Assembly: GCF_029989365.1 (NCBI RefSeq)
Contig: NZ_JAPRAQ010000025.1
Span: forward strand, 1 to 64,000
Direction: 5' to 3'
Source: Bradyrhizobium sp. Arg816
Lineage (GTDB): Bacteria > Pseudomonadota > Alphaproteobacteria > Rhizobiales > Xanthobacteraceae
DNA length: 64,000 nt
Shown here: piece by piece, positions 18,073 through 26,151 of the stretch
How the letters are laid out: the number at the start of each line of letters is the position of its first letter
Position numbering within the stretch: position 1 is the first letter of the stretch
Position numbers and translations under genes: made by a program
The notes under the pieces: model-generated
Told to the model about the DNA's origin: nothing
The model's database searches: none
What the model saw: the letters and a program-made list of their open reading frames with translations, nothing else

Positions 18073-19355
18073 CCCTCCACCGCCCCGGCCGCTGGGCCTT
18101 GGTCATCGCCGCGGTGATCCTGATCGCGGTTATCGCCACTGCCGCGTTTGCGTTGCAGAACCTGCTGGCGGGAAAGATCGGCGGCCCTGTGCAGGTCGCC
18201 AACGCCTCTGCCGACGCCGTCACGCGCGGAAAATATCTGGCCGCGGCGGCGGACTGCGCCGCCTGCCACACGGCCCCGGGCGGCGCACCGTTTGCGGGCG
18301 GTCTGCCCATGCAGAGCGGCTTCGGCACGATTTACGCGACCAACATCACACCTGATCCCGATGTGGGGATCGGCCGCTGGAGCGCGGAGGATTTCTGGCA
18401 TGCTCTGCACAGCGGCGTCAGGCGCGACGGGCGGCAGCTCTATCCCGCCATGCCGTACACGTCCTACCGCGACATGACGCGCGCGGATTCGGACGCAATC
18501 TATGCCTATGTGATGCAGCTGCGCCCGATGAAGGTGGCGGGCCCAAAAACAGAGTTGAGATTTCCCTTCAACCTGCGCCTCGGCATGGTCGGCTGGAACT
18601 TGCTGTTCCTGAGCGACAAGCTACCTGCGGTATCCACCGGTCGGTCCCCGGCATGGCAGCGCGGGCGATACCTGGTGAACGTACTGGGGCATTGCGGCGA
18701 ATGCCATACACCGCGCGGCATCGCAGGTGAGATGAAGCTGTCGCAGTCATTGACCGGGTTTGCGCTCGGCCGCGTCGCTGCGCCAGACATCACTCCGGCA
18801 GCGTTGGCGGCCCGCGGCTGGACCGCTGCGGGTTTGCGTGCATTTCTCATGCGCGGGACCGCGCAGCAAAGCTGGGCCTTCGCGGACATGCGTACGGTGG
18901 TCGCGCTCAGCACCAGGAACATGACGGCCGAGGATCTCGATGCCGTCACAACCTATCTGCTCGGCGACGACCCGCTGCCAGTCCGACCGCCGGCCATCGA
19001 TCCGGCGCAAGTCCGCGCGGCAGCAACTGGTGCGGGGCGACTGAGCTACGTGGCATTGTGCGCCGGCTGCCACGGCCTCGACGGCAACGGCGTACCCAAT
19101 ACGGTGGTCGCGATACGCAACAACAGCACGCCGCGCCTTGCTGATCCGCGCAATCTGATCGTTGCCATGCTGGACGGTGTCGGACGGAATAATTTCCCGC
19201 ATTCCGAGAGCATGGAGGCGATGCCGGGATTTTCCGACAAGCTGAGCGATAGCGAGGCGGCCGAGTTGGCGAACTATCTGCGCGTCACCTTCGGTGGGCA
19301 GAAAGGCGACGTGACGGCGGCGGACGTGCGCGCGCTACGTGCACTGTCACCGTAA
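18069..19355 (+). CDS. tri-heme cytochrome c subunit of the dehydrogenase
   Basis: The start at 18069 (ATGA overlap with the previous stop) gives 428 residues with an N-terminal membrane segment (residues ~9-32). Three CXXCH heme sites are present: CAACH (residue 63), CGECH (~209) and CAGCH (~331). This is the layout of the cytochrome subunits of membrane-bound alcohol and aldehyde dehydrogenases, which hand electrons to ubiquinone or a terminal oxidase. With the two preceding genes it forms a complete three-subunit periplasmic enzyme. The last codons and stop lie inside a dispersed repeat motif (19339-19355), so the C-terminus may have been modified by a repeat insertion. Confidence 0.92.
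   Translation: MTLHRPGRWALVIAAVILIAVIATAAFALQNLLAGKIGGPVQVANASADAVTRGKYLAAAADCAACHTAPGGAPFAGGLPMQSGFGTIYATNITPDPDVGIGRWSAEDFWHALHSGVRRDGRQLYPAMPYTSYRDMTRADSDAIYAYVMQLRPMKVAGPKTELRFPFNLRLGMVGWNLLFLSDKLPAVSTGRSPAWQRGRYLVNVLGHCGECHTPRGIAGEMKLSQSLTGFALGRVAAPDITPAALAARGWTAAGLRAFLMRGTAQQSWAFADMRTVVALSTRNMTAEDLDAVTTYLLGDDPLPVRPPAIDPAQVRAAATGAGRLSYVALCAGCHGLDGNGVPNTVVAIRNNSTPRLADPRNLIVAMLDGVGRNNFPHSESMEAMPGFSDKLSDSEAAELANYLRVTFGGQKGDVTAADVRALRALSP
19339..19355 (-). repeat. copy of the GTGCACTGTCACCGTAA repeat arm
   Basis: The sequence GTGCACTGTCACCGTAA is the reverse complement of the left arm of the inverted-repeat element at 8255-8273 (two differences at the ends). It encodes the last residues and the stop codon of the tri-heme cytochrome gene. 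No matching second arm was seen close by. Confidence 0.6.
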
Positions 19356-19374
19356 CGCCGGCAAGGTCGGATGC

Positions 19375-19641
19375 TCAACATATCATCGGGTTATCCCCGT
19401 GGTCGCAAACTCCACCCGGTTGATCCGAGGGCACTGCCGCAAATGCGTGGTAGGCCGGCGCAGCGACTGATCGCTCGCGCTCGATGCGAGAGCTCGACCC
19501 CACGCTCTGTTCGGTGTGTCGATCGCTGGTGCGGTGCTCACGCGCCTGGAGCGGCGTGCTGAAGATTGCGGTGACGACCAGTCCGGTCAACAAGGCCTTG
19601 GACAGGACTGACCCGATGGGATTTTTTTTGAATGTAGTCAT
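19375..19641 (-). CDS. small secreted protein of unknown function (88 aa)
   Basis: The ATG at 19641 follows AAAGGAACCGCCACC. The signal peptide spans residues 1-33 (basic start, then LLTGLVVTAIFSTPLQA). The mature part is hydrophilic, with HRTSDRHTEQSVGSS and two cysteines close to the C-terminus (VCDHGDNPMIC). It resembles short exported proteins of Bradyrhizobium without known role. It is transcribed convergently to the dehydrogenase operon. Confidence 0.68.
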   Translation of the reverse strand: MTTFKKNPIGSVLSKALLTGLVVTAIFSTPLQAREHRTSDRHTEQSVGSSSRIERERSVAAPAYHAFAAVPSDQPGGVCDHGDNPMIC

Positions 19642-19980
19642 GGTGGCGGTTCCTTTCGATTTGGTGATCTCCCGCGAGGCAAGAGATCCGATCCACCACT
19701 CATAGACGTGCGTTGCCGCGTCCTTATTCCCAACTCACAAAGTAGTTTCCGAGGCGCGTACAATCTTCTCGGACACGAGACAGAGCTCCACGCCAGATTG
19801 GGTTGCCTGCATCGAACGTGAATAAAAGTTTAGCTGACCGAGAACCAGGCGTGTCCACGCAGTGCGAGGCGAGCCTTTCGAGGCCGTGACGGCGAGACCG
19901 AAAAAGCGCATGGACCCACAGCGCGTATAAGACCATATTACCCAGGCATCACTTTGTTCGAAGAGCAAGGGATTGATCGA
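19642..19980. other. intergenic region between divergent genes
   Basis: About 340 bases lie between the small secreted protein gene (minus) and the universal stress protein gene (plus). No frame is convincing. The region should hold both promoters, but no clear -35/-10 pair stands out. Confidence 0.4.
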
Positions 19981-20442
19981 ATGTACGCCAACATTCTCTT
20001 GAGCACGGATGGGTCGGACCTCGCGCGAAAAGGCGTTGAGCATGGCATTGCCCTGGCGAAGGCCTTGAACGCCAGGCTGACGATCATCACGGTGACGGAG
20101 GCGCTGCCGGTCGACTATGGGAGCGGACACGCCTCTGGATGGATTCCGACCCAGGAGGAGGTTGACAGCTTCAACGCAGCCTGCAAAGCCCGAGCGGGTA
20201 AAGTGCTCGATGAGGCGCGCGCCATGTCGGAGCAGATCGGCACGCCTGCGGAACTCCTGCACGTTCCGAATGCGCACCCGGCGACTGCGATCATTGAAGC
20301 AGCAGAGTCGAGAGGCTGCGACTTGATCGTCATGGCCTCTCATGGGCGTCGCGGCCTCAGGAAGCTGTTTTTGGGCAGCCAGACATCCGAGGTCCTGGTG
20401 TACGGAAGTATTCCGGTGTTGGTCGTGCCGAAGCCGGCATAG
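19981..20442 (+). CDS. universal stress protein (UspA family)
   Basis: The start at 19981 (MYANILLSTDGSD) follows AAGGGATTGATCGA; a TTG nine codons upstream is in frame but has no support. The 153-residue protein has the Usp fold. It begins with ILLSTDGSDLARKGVEHGIALA and has DLIVMASHGRRGL followed by LFLGSQTSEVLVYGSIPVLVV. The last part matches the GxxG-x9-G(S/T) ATP-binding signature, so it is probably an ATP-binding type. Such proteins respond to starvation, low oxygen or redox stress. A tiny zinc-binding gene follows 82 bases downstream. Confidence 0.92.
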   Translation: MYANILLSTDGSDLARKGVEHGIALAKALNARLTIITVTEALPVDYGSGHASGWIPTQEEVDSFNAACKARAGKVLDEARAMSEQIGTPAELLHVPNAHPATAIIEAAESRGCDLIVMASHGRRGLRKLFLGSQTSEVLVYGSIPVLVVPKPA

Positions 20443-20524
20443 GGACTTACCCGGCGCCGCCTGGCTGTTTCGCTGAGCTACTGTACAAGAAACGATGGCC
20501 GCTCTCTGGCGGCAGGAGAATTTG

Positions 20525-20653
20525 ATGGTCAGTGAAAAAGGCCCGAACATCAAGAAGAAGCAGAAATGCAAGAATTGTGAAGGCAAAGGCTTACTCAAGA
20601 AGGGCGACAAGGTGGTGAAGTGCCAGCGCTGCAAAGGCACGGGGGTGCGGTGA
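20525..20653 (+). CDS. 42-aa protein with two CxxCxGxG zinc-binding motifs
   Basis: This short frame starts at 20525 right after AGGAGAATTTG, a strong ribosome site. The protein contains CKNCEGKG and CQRCKGTG, separated by 11 residues and preceded by a Lys-rich start. Two CxxCxGxG motifs are what the DnaJ central zinc domain uses to hold one zinc ion, so this is a half-DnaJ zinc module standing alone. It follows the universal stress protein gene on the same strand. A role in protein folding or redox stress is a guess from the motif and neighbour. Confidence 0.72.
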   Translation: MVSEKGPNIKKKQKCKNCEGKGLLKKGDKVVKCQRCKGTGVR

Positions 20654-20720
20654 TATCGAGTTGATCACCGCTCCATGACCGGGGGATTGCGATGACGGTC
20701 CACTTCGCCAGCGATCGATT

Positions 20721-21287
20721 TTATTTTCGATCTGCGAAGCTGGATCGGGCCAAGGTCACGGCGTCACCAATTCGCCTTAGCGTATTGGCGTTGCGCAAGG
20801 TGCCGACGCCTTTCAGGCGCCCCGCGCCTAACGCCGAAAGCAAACGCGATCGCGATGGATCGCCCCTAAAATGGATCCAGAGATCGCCGCCGGCGACGGC
20901 AATTCGTTCATCGCTGACATAGTGCGCCAGGGCGTTTTCGCCGCCTTTCGGGATTGGACTGCGCATCACGCGAACGGCGACCCTTTGCGGATCGGCGGTC
21001 GCTTCGGCACGAAACGGGTTTGCGCGCAGCAGGCGTCGCCACCTTTCAGCGTTGCGAACGATAATTGCGACATGCTTGCCGAACCGCGCGTTGAAGGCGA
21101 CTTCGAGATTTTTCTCCAACTCGGAAATCGACGCCTTGTCGCTCTCAAACGTCAGATTTCCCGTTGCACCGATGGTTCTGGGGTCGTGGAGGCCGAGTCC
21201 TTGCGCCATGGCACGCAGCTCGGCCATCGCCAATCGCCGGCCGAGCGGCAGAACCACACTGTAAAGCAGGGCCACGTAGGTCGTCAT
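20721..21287 (-). CDS. DUF1697 family protein
   Basis: The 188-residue protein opens with TYVALLYSVVLPLGRRLAMAELRAMAQGLGL and then TIGATGNLTFES, the typical DUF1697 N-terminus (usually -ALLRGINVGG-...-SGNVVF). RNAERWRRLLRANPF and the C-terminal RNANTLRRIGD also fit. The length is normal. The function of the family is unknown. The usual GINVGG loop is changed to SVVLPLGRR here. The gene stands alone. Confidence 0.82.
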   Translation of the reverse strand: MTTYVALLYSVVLPLGRRLAMAELRAMAQGLGLHDPRTIGATGNLTFESDKASISELEKNLEVAFNARFGKHVAIIVRNAERWRRLLRANPFRAEATADPQRVAVRVMRSPIPKGGENALAHYVSDERIAVAGGDLWIHFRGDPSRSRLLSALGAGRLKGVGTLRNANTLRRIGDAVTLARSSFADRK

Positions 21288-21370
21288 CGTTGGATGGCTC
21301 TCGTTTTCGGTCGGCTGTCCTAACCAGCTCTATCTTTCACAAGGTCAAATATCTTACGGGGTGCAGTCAA

Positions 21371-21386
21371 GCACTGTCACCGTAAT
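21371..21386 (-). repeat. copy of the GCACTGTCACCGTAAT repeat arm
   Basis: GCACTGTCACCGTAAT at 21371-21386 is the exact reverse complement of 8255-8270 in the element at 8255-8333. It lies in the gap between the DUF1697 start and the end of the next minus-strand gene. No second arm is obvious within 100 bases. Confidence 0.6.
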
Positions 21387-21457
21387 AGCCCGCACCATGA
21401 AGCCACTGGTATTCCGGCCGGCAATATCAAGCCTCGTGCAGTATTCTGGGCGATCCA

Positions 21458-21736
21458 TCACAGAAAGGTCGTGAGCTCATAAGCCAGCACGGCTCCGCCA
21501 AGACAGCGCCGCCATGGGTTCACCCCGCGGAAAATCTCGTCGAGGGCCCAAATGATGAGGCCGCCTTTGAACACGATGTCCAGGGCAATAGCGGCAGTGC
21601 CCGGCGGCTGCCAGACCCAGCGCAGGACACCGGCCACGATGACGACCCAGAGAACGAGGTTGGGGACCTGGGCGATCGTGATGTCACCGGTTTCGCGATT
21701 CCGAAAGAACCATTGCAGGAACCTGGACATGATCAC
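21458..21736 (-). CDS. conserved hypothetical membrane protein (92 aa)
   Basis: The protein has FLQWFFRNRETGDITIAQVPN at the start and two hydrophobic segments (NLVLWVVIVAGVLRWVW and ALDIVFKGGLIIWALDEIF), then FRGVNPWRR, which looks like a loop at the membrane surface. The GTG at 21736 has GGAGAGG five bases upstream; an ATG two codons later is also possible. It resembles small uncharacterised proteobacterial membrane proteins. No partner gene is adjacent. Confidence 0.65.
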   Translation of the reverse strand: MIMSRFLQWFFRNRETGDITIAQVPNLVLWVVIVAGVLRWVWQPPGTAAIALDIVFKGGLIIWALDEIFRGVNPWRRCLGGAVLAYELTTFL

Positions 21737-21975
21737 GCTCGCCTCTCCGATCGCGAGGTTACTCGCATAATCCGGTCACCGCGATTGCGGCCGTCCCGAT
21801 GTCTGCTATCGAGGGCCGCATCGAGTCTTTCGCGATTTCGGGAGATGATGAGGACAACGCTGGATTGCTTGCCATCGACGGGCCGCCCGCGCGTCCCGAC
21901 GCATTGCGGATTTTTTCGATGGAGCAGCCACATCGAACAAGGGCGCCGTCGCCGGCGCCCTTCATCGCTTGCCGC

Positions 21976-22242
21976 TCAATCCCGGCTGCGATGCAGCACG
22001 TGCCGTTGCTGCTGCGGGGCATAGGCCCGCATCGGGTTGATACCGCAGCTCTCGTTGGTGCCGCTCGCGGTGGCACGGCACTGCTCATAGGTGGAGAACT
22101 CGCAATTGCCGGGGTAGCCCGATTGGCGGCCCTGCAGGCAATAATTGTCTTGCACCTCGGTTGCGGACGCGGCGGTAGAGGATGCCGCGACGGTCAGGGC
22201 GGAAACGGCCGCAAGGACGGCGATGGCAAGATGACGATGCAT
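21976..22242 (-). CDS. DUF3551 family secreted protein
   Basis: The ATG at 22242 follows AGGAGTTCCCC. Residues 1-28 form a signal peptide. The mature part carries the DUF3551 signature: YCLQGRQSGYPGNCEFSTYEQC, then RATASGTNESCGINP. The conserved cysteines probably form disulfides in the periplasm. The family is strongly expanded in Bradyrhizobium and its relatives and has no known function. The length (88) is typical. Confidence 0.85.
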   Translation of the reverse strand: MHRHLAIAVLAAVSALTVAASSTAASATEVQDNYCLQGRQSGYPGNCEFSTYEQCRATASGTNESCGINPMRAYAPQQQRHVLHRSRD

Positions 22243-22375
22243 GGGGAACTCCTGTGTAGCGCTCGCTGGATGCGAGAACTCTCGTGAGCTAACGCTTCAG
22301 ATCTCGAATGCTTCGCAGGCGGAGAGATTAAATCGCTGTTATGTGCCACAGGGGCGGCACGCCCGTGCTCCGCTC

Positions 22376-22453
22376 CACCACGCACTCCGCACCATCGATA
22401 ACGCAGGGTGCGTGACGAAAATCCCTGATGGTGGCGGGCTTGTCGCCGACCCA
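22376..22453 (-). pseudogene. fragment copying the 3' end of the sigma-factor gene at 23165
   Basis: Bases 22376-22453 align with 23176-23253 with only a handful of mismatches. Read on the minus strand, the fragment encodes WVGDKPATIRDFRHAPCVID followed by GAECVV. The sigma protein at 23165-24055 ends WSADKLATIRDFRHAAYVID followed by DAECVV. The rest of the paralogous gene is absent. The fragment follows the DUF2867 gene, so a sigma-DUF2867 unit seems to have been flanked by, or derived from, a second sigma copy. Confidence 0.78.
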
Positions 22454-22492
22454 GCACGTACCGAATTTGGTCCAGCCGGCCGGCGCGCGATC

Positions 22493-23002
22493 TTACAGCT
22501 CAGGCGGCCAGCCCGATCGCTCGGCTCGACGCAAGGACGACTTTACGATCAGGCGATGGAATGGCGCGATTCCCGCGATATAGGCCCGCCCTCCCAAATG
22601 ATTGAAGGTCACGACCGTTGTGGCGACCAGTCGGCGGCACAAAGCGGACTCTTCAACCAGAACGGACAAACGGAAGTCGAGATGGCGATCGTCCTCACCA
22701 AGAATAATCTCATGACGACGCCGATCGTAGACCCGAAAGAAATCGATCCTGTCGGTCGCAACGTCATCGCGCAACTCAGACGATGTCTTGAGACCAAACC
22801 CCGCAACCAAAGTGTCCCTTAGAGCCACTAGCCAGCCAACCCACCGCGGCTGACCCATCAGCATATGGGTGGCGAGGCGCTCGGCATCGCCCGTCGCATG
22901 GCTCGGCAGATCGATCGCGAATGCGTCAGCGAAGCCCGCATTGGCGTAGAGCGGCTCGAGCACCGAATGTTGGGGCAAATCCACTCGAGCAACGCGCGCC
23001 AT
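22493..23002 (-). CDS. DUF2867 family protein
   Basis: The start at 23002 (MARVARVDLPQHSVL) follows GGCGGAACATCT; the frame is open 18 codons further upstream. The 169-residue protein has the DUF2867 pattern: DAFAIDLP, MGQPRWVGWLVALRDTLVAGFGLK, DFFRVYDRRRHEIILGEDDRHLDFRLSVLV, and the C-terminal PFHRLIVKSSLRRA. The fold is probably of SRPBCC/polyketide-cyclase type. The function is unknown. It lies downstream of the sigma-factor gene on the same strand and may belong to its regulon. Confidence 0.82.
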   Translation of the reverse strand: MARVARVDLPQHSVLEPLYANAGFADAFAIDLPSHATGDAERLATHMLMGQPRWVGWLVALRDTLVAGFGLKTSSELRDDVATDRIDFFRVYDRRRHEIILGEDDRHLDFRLSVLVEESALCRRLVATTVVTFNHLGGRAYIAGIAPFHRLIVKSSLRRAERSGWPPEL

Positions 23003-23164
23003 AGATGTTCCGCCCGGACTGAATGGAAGCGAAGAGGTGGTGGAGACCAATAGCACCTGCTAGCCTCACCAACAAGCGGCGAGGCCACTGGGCAGGTCGA
23101 TGCCCCCTTCCCGCTCAGCGGTCATTGAAACTGAAGCGCAGACCACGCTGCCGGCCACGTACAC

Positions 23165-24055
23165 TCAACCTCCATCCACCACGCACTCCGCATCATCGAT
23201 AACGTAGGCTGCGTGACGAAAATCCCTGATGGTGGCGAGCTTGTCGGCGGACCAGTTCAACAGCATGAAATATTTCGGCCGCCCACTCGGCTCGTTCGGA
23301 TCGAACACCAGGATCGCGGGACGTCCGTCGACCTGCCCCGTCACCAGGTGCCAGTCGCTGATCTTCGAATAATTGCCGAAATAGCGCGACACCTCGGCCT
23401 TGCCATTCAGCCTGGTGCGGTTGACGAGCTCGAGCCTGACGTCATCGGCGATCATGGCGCGGATCGCGTCGAAGTCGCGGGCATTGAAACGGCCGACATA
23501 GGCGTTGAGCCGCGTGCGGTCGGCCTCCGACAGGCCCGGCTGCGGCGCGTCGTCCGGCTCCCCGGCGAACTCACGCAGCTGCGTGCGCCCACGATGCAGC
23601 GCGGCCTTCACCGCCGGCAGGCTGAAATCCATGATGTCGCAGACCTCGGCAAGCGAGCAGCCGAGCACGTCCATCAGGATTACGCTGGACCGCTGCGCCA
23701 CCGGCAGCCGCATGAAGGTGCGCAGGCTGGTCGCAGCGATCTGGCGGCTTTCCACGTCATCGAGCTGGTCGGCAATCATCTCCACCTCCTCAGCCGAATG
23801 CAGCGCCTCCTGCCGGTTGCGGCGGCGCAGGAAATCCAGCGCGGTGTTGTGCGCGATGCGGAACAGCCAGCCCTCCGTATTGACGGCGGGCGTGACCGAT
23901 TGCAGCGCTCCCATCGCCTTGATCAGCGCATCCTGCAGCACGTCCTCACCGTCGATGACCGAGCCGACCATGCGCGCGCAGTAGCGATGCAGCTTCGGCC
24001 GCATCCGCGCCAGCAGCGCCTCGATATCGATGGTGGCCAGTGGCTCTGGCGCCAT
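23165..24055 (-). CDS. ECF-type sigma factor with C-terminal SnoaL-like domain
   Basis: The 296-residue protein has sigma region 2 (LHRYCARMVGSVIDGEDVLQDALIKAM...WLFRIAHNTALDFLRRR), region 4 (FMRLPVAQRSSVILMDVLGCSLAEVCDIMDFSLPAVKAALHRGRTQLRE) and a C-terminal NTF2/SnoaL-like domain from about residue 180 (YVGRFNARDFDAIRAMIADDV...). Sigma factors with such tails use them instead of a classical anti-sigma factor to control activity. The gene starts 20 bases after a small ABM-like protein gene on the same strand, so the two are probably one operon. An 80-bp copy of its 3' end lies at 22376. Confidence 0.88.
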   Translation of the reverse strand: MAPEPLATIDIEALLARMRPKLHRYCARMVGSVIDGEDVLQDALIKAMGALQSVTPAVNTEGWLFRIAHNTALDFLRRRNRQEALHSAEEVEMIADQLDDVESRQIAATSLRTFMRLPVAQRSSVILMDVLGCSLAEVCDIMDFSLPAVKAALHRGRTQLREFAGEPDDAPQPGLSEADRTRLNAYVGRFNARDFDAIRAMIADDVRLELVNRTRLNGKAEVSRYFGNYSKISDWHLVTGQVDGRPAILVFDPNEPSGRPKYFMLLNWSADKLATIRDFRHAAYVIDDAECVVDGG

Positions 24056-24075
24056 TGTTCCTCCGACTCGCCTGG

Positions 24076-24384
24076 TCAGGACTCGTCCAGCATACGGTAG
24101 TTGCCGACGATCCTCACATCACGAACCAGCGGCGGCTCGGCGCAGCGGTCGCGGATGCCGTCCTGGAACGCCTGAAACGCCCTCAGTTTCGGGATCGGGC
24201 TCGAGCCGTCCTCGGCCGCGGCCTCGACCAGATGGATGAAGGTGTCGTCCTCCAGCCGCAGCGTCAGATAGCGCACGCCGTCCGGCCCGGCCGCCTTCAA
24301 TTCGGCAAATACGGCCGAAACTAGCTCGGCGTTCCTGTCGGCCAGCTCCGGCTTGGCCTTGTACCTGATCAACGTCCTTTTCAT
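24076..24384 (-). CDS. small protein of antibiotic-biosynthesis-monooxygenase-like type (102 aa)
   Basis: The start at 24384 (MKRTLIRYKAKPE) follows AGGGAGCGCGCG. The sequence fits a dimeric alpha/beta-barrel (ABM-like) fold: TLIRYKAKPELADRNAELV, then VRYLTLRLEDDTFIHLVE and a C-terminal VRDVRIVGNYRML strand. No catalytic residue can be identified. It is the first gene of a two-gene unit with the sigma factor (20-base gap), so it may sense or detoxify the signal that the sigma factor responds to. That is inference from position. Confidence 0.7.
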   Translation of the reverse strand: MKRTLIRYKAKPELADRNAELVSAVFAELKAAGPDGVRYLTLRLEDDTFIHLVEAAAEDGSSPIPKLRAFQAFQDGIRDRCAEPPLVRDVRIVGNYRMLDES

Positions 24385-24618
24385 CGCGCGCTCCCTGCTC
24401 ATGTCGCGACCTCCCGCATGGCTTTCCCAGACAACCGGTGCCCCGCTTTTCCGGATCAAGCTCGCGTCAATGGCCGCGTCATCCCCAAGGACGTTTGGCG
24501 GCCGGCGAAGGATGCGGCCCGGAAAAAAATATTTCGGGGCGCATCCTTTGCCCCTCCGGCCTCGTCTAGCCGGCAGAACGCGCCGCGACAGGGTGGCGCA
24601 ACACACGGAGAGAGGGCG

Positions 24619-26025
24619 ATGCAGACCCCGACCAATCGCGCCGAGAAGAACTGGGTGCTTGGCGTCACGGCGCTGGCATCCTTCATGATGGCGCTGGACG
24701 CCATGATCATTACGACGGCATTCGCGACCATCCGCGCCGAATTCGGCAGCCCGGTCGAGACGCTGCAATGGACCGTCAACGCCTTCAACCTGACCTTTGC
24801 CGTGCTGCTCCTGACCGGCGCCGCGCTCGGCGACCGCTTCGGTCGCCGCCGCATGTTCGCGGCCGGGATCGCCCTGTTCGTCGTTGCATCGGCGGCCTGT
24901 GCGCTCGCCGGCAACGCCACCGCGCTGATCGCCGCCCGCGCGCTGCAGGGCGCCGGCGCCGCGCTGGTGATGCCGCTGGCGATGGCGATCCTGAGCGGCA
25001 CGTTCGGTCGCGAGGAGCGCGCCCGCGCGCTCGGCATTTTCGCCAGTATCACCGGCTGCGCGCTGATCATCGGCCCCGCCATCGGCGGCTTCATCACCGA
25101 ACATTTCGGCTGGCGCTGGGTGTTCTGGATCAACCTGCCGATCGGCCTGATCGCGATCGCCCTCGTGCTGGCACGCTTGCGCGAAAGCTTCGGACCGGCT
25201 GCCGCATTGGACATCCCCGGACTGTCGCTCGTCGCCCTCGCGGCGCTCGCGCTGGTCTGGAGCCTGTTGCGCGGCAACGCCGTGGGGTGGGCGAGCGCCA
25301 AAGTCATGGGCACGCTGATGTCAGGCCTGGTGTTCACCGCCGGCTTCGTGCTCTGGGAATTGCGCGCGGCCGCGCCGATGGTGCCGATGCGGCTGTTCGC
25401 ATCGCGGGCGCTTGCCTCCGGCATGTCCGCCAGCGTCCTGTTCTACGCCGCGATGTATGGCGTCTTGTTCCTGCTGCCGCAGTTCCTGCAGACCGCGCTG
25501 GGCTTCGACGCCTTCGGCGCCGGACTTCGCCTGCTGCCCTGGACCGCGACGCTGTTCGTCACCGCCCCGATCGCCGGCGCGGTCGTCAACAGGTTCGGCG
25601 AGCGGCCGCTGGTGGTGACGGGATTGCTGATGCAGGCGATCGGTCTTGGCTGGATCGCGGCGATCGTGGGCCCCGCGGTTGCCTACTCCGCTCTCGTCGC
25701 TCCGCTAGTGCTGGCCGGCGTCGGCGTCTCGATGGCGATGCCGGCGGCGCAGAACGCCGTCCTGAGCTCGGTCGCGGTGGCAGAAATGGGCAAAGTGTCC
25801 GGCATCTTCAACATGGGCCGCTTCCTCGGCGGCATGTTCGGCATCGCTGCACTGGTGGCGAGCTTCTCGGCCAACGGCGGAGTCGATTCGGCCGCGCATT
25901 TCGAGCGCGGATTTGCCGCCGCGATGAGCCTCGCCGCAACGCTGTCGCTGGCCGGCGCGATTGCGGGGCTTTTCCTGCCGGCACGGCGACGGATCGCCAG
26001 CGCAGCCGCGCAGCAAGATGCGTGA
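24619..26025 (+). CDS. MFS drug-type exporter (DHA2 family, 14 spans)
   Basis: The start at 24619 (MQTPTNRAEKN) follows GGAGAGAGGGCG; the frame is open upstream but not protein-like. The 468-residue protein has the DHA2 layout: an N-terminal ALDAMIITTAFATI (motif D1-like), LGDRFGRRRMF (motif A), ARALQGAGAALVMPLAMAIL (motif B), ITGCALIIGPAIGGFITEHFGWRWVFWINLP (motif C region), and 14 predicted membrane spans. Family members export drugs, dyes or metabolites with protons. It is followed by an SDR and a DoxX gene on the same strand and diverges from the sigma-factor unit. Confidence 0.9.
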   Translation: MQTPTNRAEKNWVLGVTALASFMMALDAMIITTAFATIRAEFGSPVETLQWTVNAFNLTFAVLLLTGAALGDRFGRRRMFAAGIALFVVASAACALAGNATALIAARALQGAGAALVMPLAMAILSGTFGREERARALGIFASITGCALIIGPAIGGFITEHFGWRWVFWINLPIGLIAIALVLARLRESFGPAAALDIPGLSLVALAALALVWSLLRGNAVGWASAKVMGTLMSGLVFTAGFVLWELRAAAPMVPMRLFASRALASGMSASVLFYAAMYGVLFLLPQFLQTALGFDAFGAGLRLLPWTATLFVTAPIAGAVVNRFGERPLVVTGLLMQAIGLGWIAAIVGPAVAYSALVAPLVLAGVGVSMAMPAAQNAVLSSVAVAEMGKVSGIFNMGRFLGGMFGIAALVASFSANGGVDSAAHFERGFAAAMSLAATLSLAGAIAGLFLPARRRIASAAAQQDA

Positions 26026-26151
26026 CGCGCACAGCGGCGGATACCGCACCATTCACTGTTCGCCCTAATCGAACAGTGAAGCCAATTCCGGAGAGATTAT
26101 CCAACCATACTGCCCGCCTATTATCTCCCTCACCAGACAGGGAGACCCACC

